In this document: positions 62,154 to 64,000 of the stretch, in pieces
How the letters are laid out: each line of letters opens with the position of its first letter
Position numbering within the stretch: the first letter of the stretch is position 1
From: Microcyclospora pomicola
Lineage: Eukaryota; Ascomycota; Dothideomycetes; Capnodiales
Length of the DNA stretch: 64,000 nt
Assembly: GCA_002786065.1 (NCBI GenBank)
Contig: NHNY01000004.1
Location: forward strand, 806,001 to 870,000
Reading direction: 5' to 3'
The notes under the pieces: generated by a model
Databases searched by the model: none
Seen by the model: only the letters and a program-made list of their open reading frames with translations
What the model was told of the DNA's origin: nothing
Translations under genes and position numbers: made by a program

Positions 62154-62827
62154 CTTCGCGAGTGGATGTGTAGGTCGATAAAAGCAGGATGCCTGAGTCG
62201 CGTATTGAGTGTGTCGAGCGCAATTTGCCACAATCAGTACGATGGACAAAAAGAGAGTATGAACAATGGCCTGGGGCCACGTAGGTACCGGAAAGGCGAG
62301 CGTCTAGGAAGCGTGACTACGCCTCGTTCGTCATGCAGGCTGTAGGGAGTGGAAGATGCAGCGCGACGGCCACCTGCGACTGCAAGACCACCAATGAAAC
62401 AGAAAGTTGTTGGTTTGTTTCATTCATGGAGTGGCTATGGTTAGTTCACGATCACGCCTGAGGCACAGTGCATACCCACTCGCACGCTTCACCACAGGAC
62501 ATGCACAGAGGTATGGAGCTATGCTCTGCTTCAGTCCTGTTGGCGCACGCTGTAGACAGCGAAGCGGCCGGTGCACACACTTCTATGGTGCGGCGAGTTG
62601 GCAGAAGGTGCAGGAACGAGATGCATATTGGTCTGAGTACCTGCGTGCGTGTTGATCCTTATCAACGCTCAGCAGTCGGTGCGAGTGGCACAGCAAGACT
62701 GCTATGCCGTCGAGGAGGTGATGTCTAATAATGGTCGGCTTCCAGCATGCACGCGCACACGTGTACGATCTATACCGAGTTACCTCTACGTCACGTGATA
62801 CGTCCACCACTCTGCTCGAGCCTTCTC

Positions 62828-62858
<31 letters not shown>

Positions 62859-63118
62859 ATAACTAATGTCACTGTGATGTAGAGGATGATGTACTAACAG
62901 CTCGTGCTGCGCATGCCCGAGATGGGTTTGCTTCAATGTAGAGTCCCACATTTGTTGTACCCTGCCAGGCTTCAGACATATGTAGTCGTTCATGTGAGGT
63001 GGGGTGGGGACTTGATGCAGCTGGCATGCGAACATCAGTTCGATGGGCTGCACACCAGCCAAAGGCCGCCAGAGAACCAATCTCCGAGTACAAAGACAAC
63101 GCCACAGATCTGGTCATC
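62154..63118. promoter_or_regulatory. divergent intergenic region before ARPC3
   Basis: About 0.97 kb, no gene supported, holding a GAC-type microsatellite at 62831-62859. The part next to ARPC3 is open in its frame but lacks conserved residues before MPAYHS. Confidence 0.5.
62831..62859 (+). repeat. CGA/GAC trinucleotide repeat
   Basis: More than nine uninterrupted GAC/CGA units in the divergent intergenic region upstream of ARPC3; a likely variable microsatellite. Confidence 0.9.
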
Positions 63119-63756
63119 ATGCCTGCGTATCACTCTGTCTTCCTGGACGAACCAAACCAACAGGTCATTGGTAACTTCGCCTTACTACCACTTCGCACAC
63201 GAACTCGCGGTCCTGCTCAGCAATTAGCCCCCCTCCAAGGAACCACTGAGCTCGAAGTAGAACCCAGCAACGAGTCCTACGACCCACTCGATGAAGTACT
63301 ATCACTGTTCCGTGCCAACACCTTCTTCCGCAACTTCGAGATCAGAGGTCCCGCAGACCGAGTACTAATCTATGGAATCCTCTTCGTATCAGATGCGCTT
63401 AGCAAGATCCGGCCAGGAATGTCGCGGCGAGATGCAGAAAAAGCAGTGATGAATGTGGCATTGGACACCAACTTCGCGATACCTGGAGATGCGGCGTTCC
63501 CGTTGAATCAAGCGTTCGAGGCCCCAAGGGACAGAAATGAGGCGGAAGTGTTGAGGCAATACGTGATGCAGATGCGACAAGAGTTGGCGACACGGCTGCT
63601 AAACAGAGTATACGCGGATGACACAGGACGGCCAAGCAAGGTAAGTCGTTCGGAGAAGCGATATGCCAGATCGTCGTGGGAGACATATCATGCTAACATG
63701 GCGAATAGTGGTGGCTAAGCTTTCAGAAGAGAAAGTTCATGGGCAAGCAACTATAG
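63119..63756 (+). CDS. ARPC3: Arp2/3 complex subunit 3 (p21)
   Basis: ARPC3 subunit of the Arp2/3 complex (yeast Arc18), nucleating branched actin at endocytic patches and hyphal tips. Exons 63119-63640 and 63709-63756 give 189 aa. Start MPAYHSVFLDEPNQQVIGNF is the family N-terminus; then ALLPLRTRTRGPA, DEVLSLFRANTFFRNFEIRG, DRVLIYGILFVSDALSKI, ALDTNFAIPGDAAFPLN and the C-terminus KWWLSFQKRKFMGKQL, which only appears after splicing the 68-nt intron (branch gctaac). Length is normal. Confidence 0.96.
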
Positions 63757-64000
63757 AACGAAAAGCCACAAGAGAGCATCGAGAAGGCTGGACATTCGAG
63801 CCCATGCAGAACCACGAGCGGAGTTGGTAGACGACACCATGTGCTTTGACGAGATCATGTATCCATACTATGCAATTCCGACACGTCGCCCATGACAAGA
63901 GATATTAGGTGCTACAGTGTGACTCGTTCTCTGCGCTCTGTTCTCGCAATTCGTGTACATGTAAAGCCTTGTGCTATACTCGGTCTGGCTGTACAGTGAT

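Noticed and set aside
1-64000. Transposons, virus-like elements, CRISPR arrays, rRNA
   Set aside because: No reverse transcriptase, transposase, integrase or capsid-like frames, no long terminal or direct repeats, and no spacer-repeat arrays were seen.

Overview
The window is nuclear DNA of a filamentous ascomycete. Genes carry short spliceosomal introns, mostly 47-110 nt, with GT-AG ends and CTAAC/CTGAC-type branch sites. The gene set is Pezizomycotina-like: a Ste12 factor with both a homeodomain and C2H2 fingers, a fungal striatin, a long ABCC transporter, Pbn1 and a fungal-type NDUFA12. Several proteins resemble those of Dothideomycetes (Mycosphaerella-like fungi), but that placement is inference. 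I see no transposon, virus-like element, CRISPR array, rRNA or convincing tRNA.

Layout. 0.6-6.5 kb: two co-directional developmental regulators, the Ste12/SteA factor and the STRIPAK scaffold striatin. 7.9-14.9 kb: five consecutive plus-strand genes for small Myb/SANT-like proteins with Lys-rich or acidic tails, falling into two classes by intron position; this is the most unusual block. 15.9-29.4 kb: seryl-tRNA synthetase, a large ABCC transporter, NDUFA12 of complex I (eight exons, one of 7 nt) divergent from PGS1, the spliceosomal cyclophilin CWC27 and the recombination mediator SWI5. 29.8-43.2 kb: mitochondrial NAD(H) kinase, an LPLAT acyltransferase, succinyl-CoA ligase alpha, PBN1, PHO88/SND3, adenylosuccinate synthetase and an M1 aminopeptidase with an altered GAMEN motif. 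43.5-50.9 kb: an unknown small protein, a ZUP1-type deubiquitinase, a mitochondrial alpha/beta hydrolase, FAP7/AK6, HAM1/ITPase and RPS1. 52.5-64 kb: a surface histidine-acid-phosphatase-like protein lacking the His-Asp pair, an MFSD10-like transporter, a secreted multi-exon protein with a bacterial-type NucA/NucB nuclease domain, an unknown fungal protein, and ARPC3 of the Arp2/3 complex.

Most genes are conserved housekeeping loci in divergent or convergent pairs. Several serve mitochondria (NDUFA12, PGS1, the NAD kinase, LSC1, the hydrolase) or the ER membrane (PBN1, PHO88, the acyltransferase). The accessory-looking parts are the Myb/SANT array, the phosphatase-like surface protein and the NucA/NucB-like secreted protein. 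Exon boundaries were set by hand from splice signals, reading frame and family similarity recalled from memory; no alignments were run.
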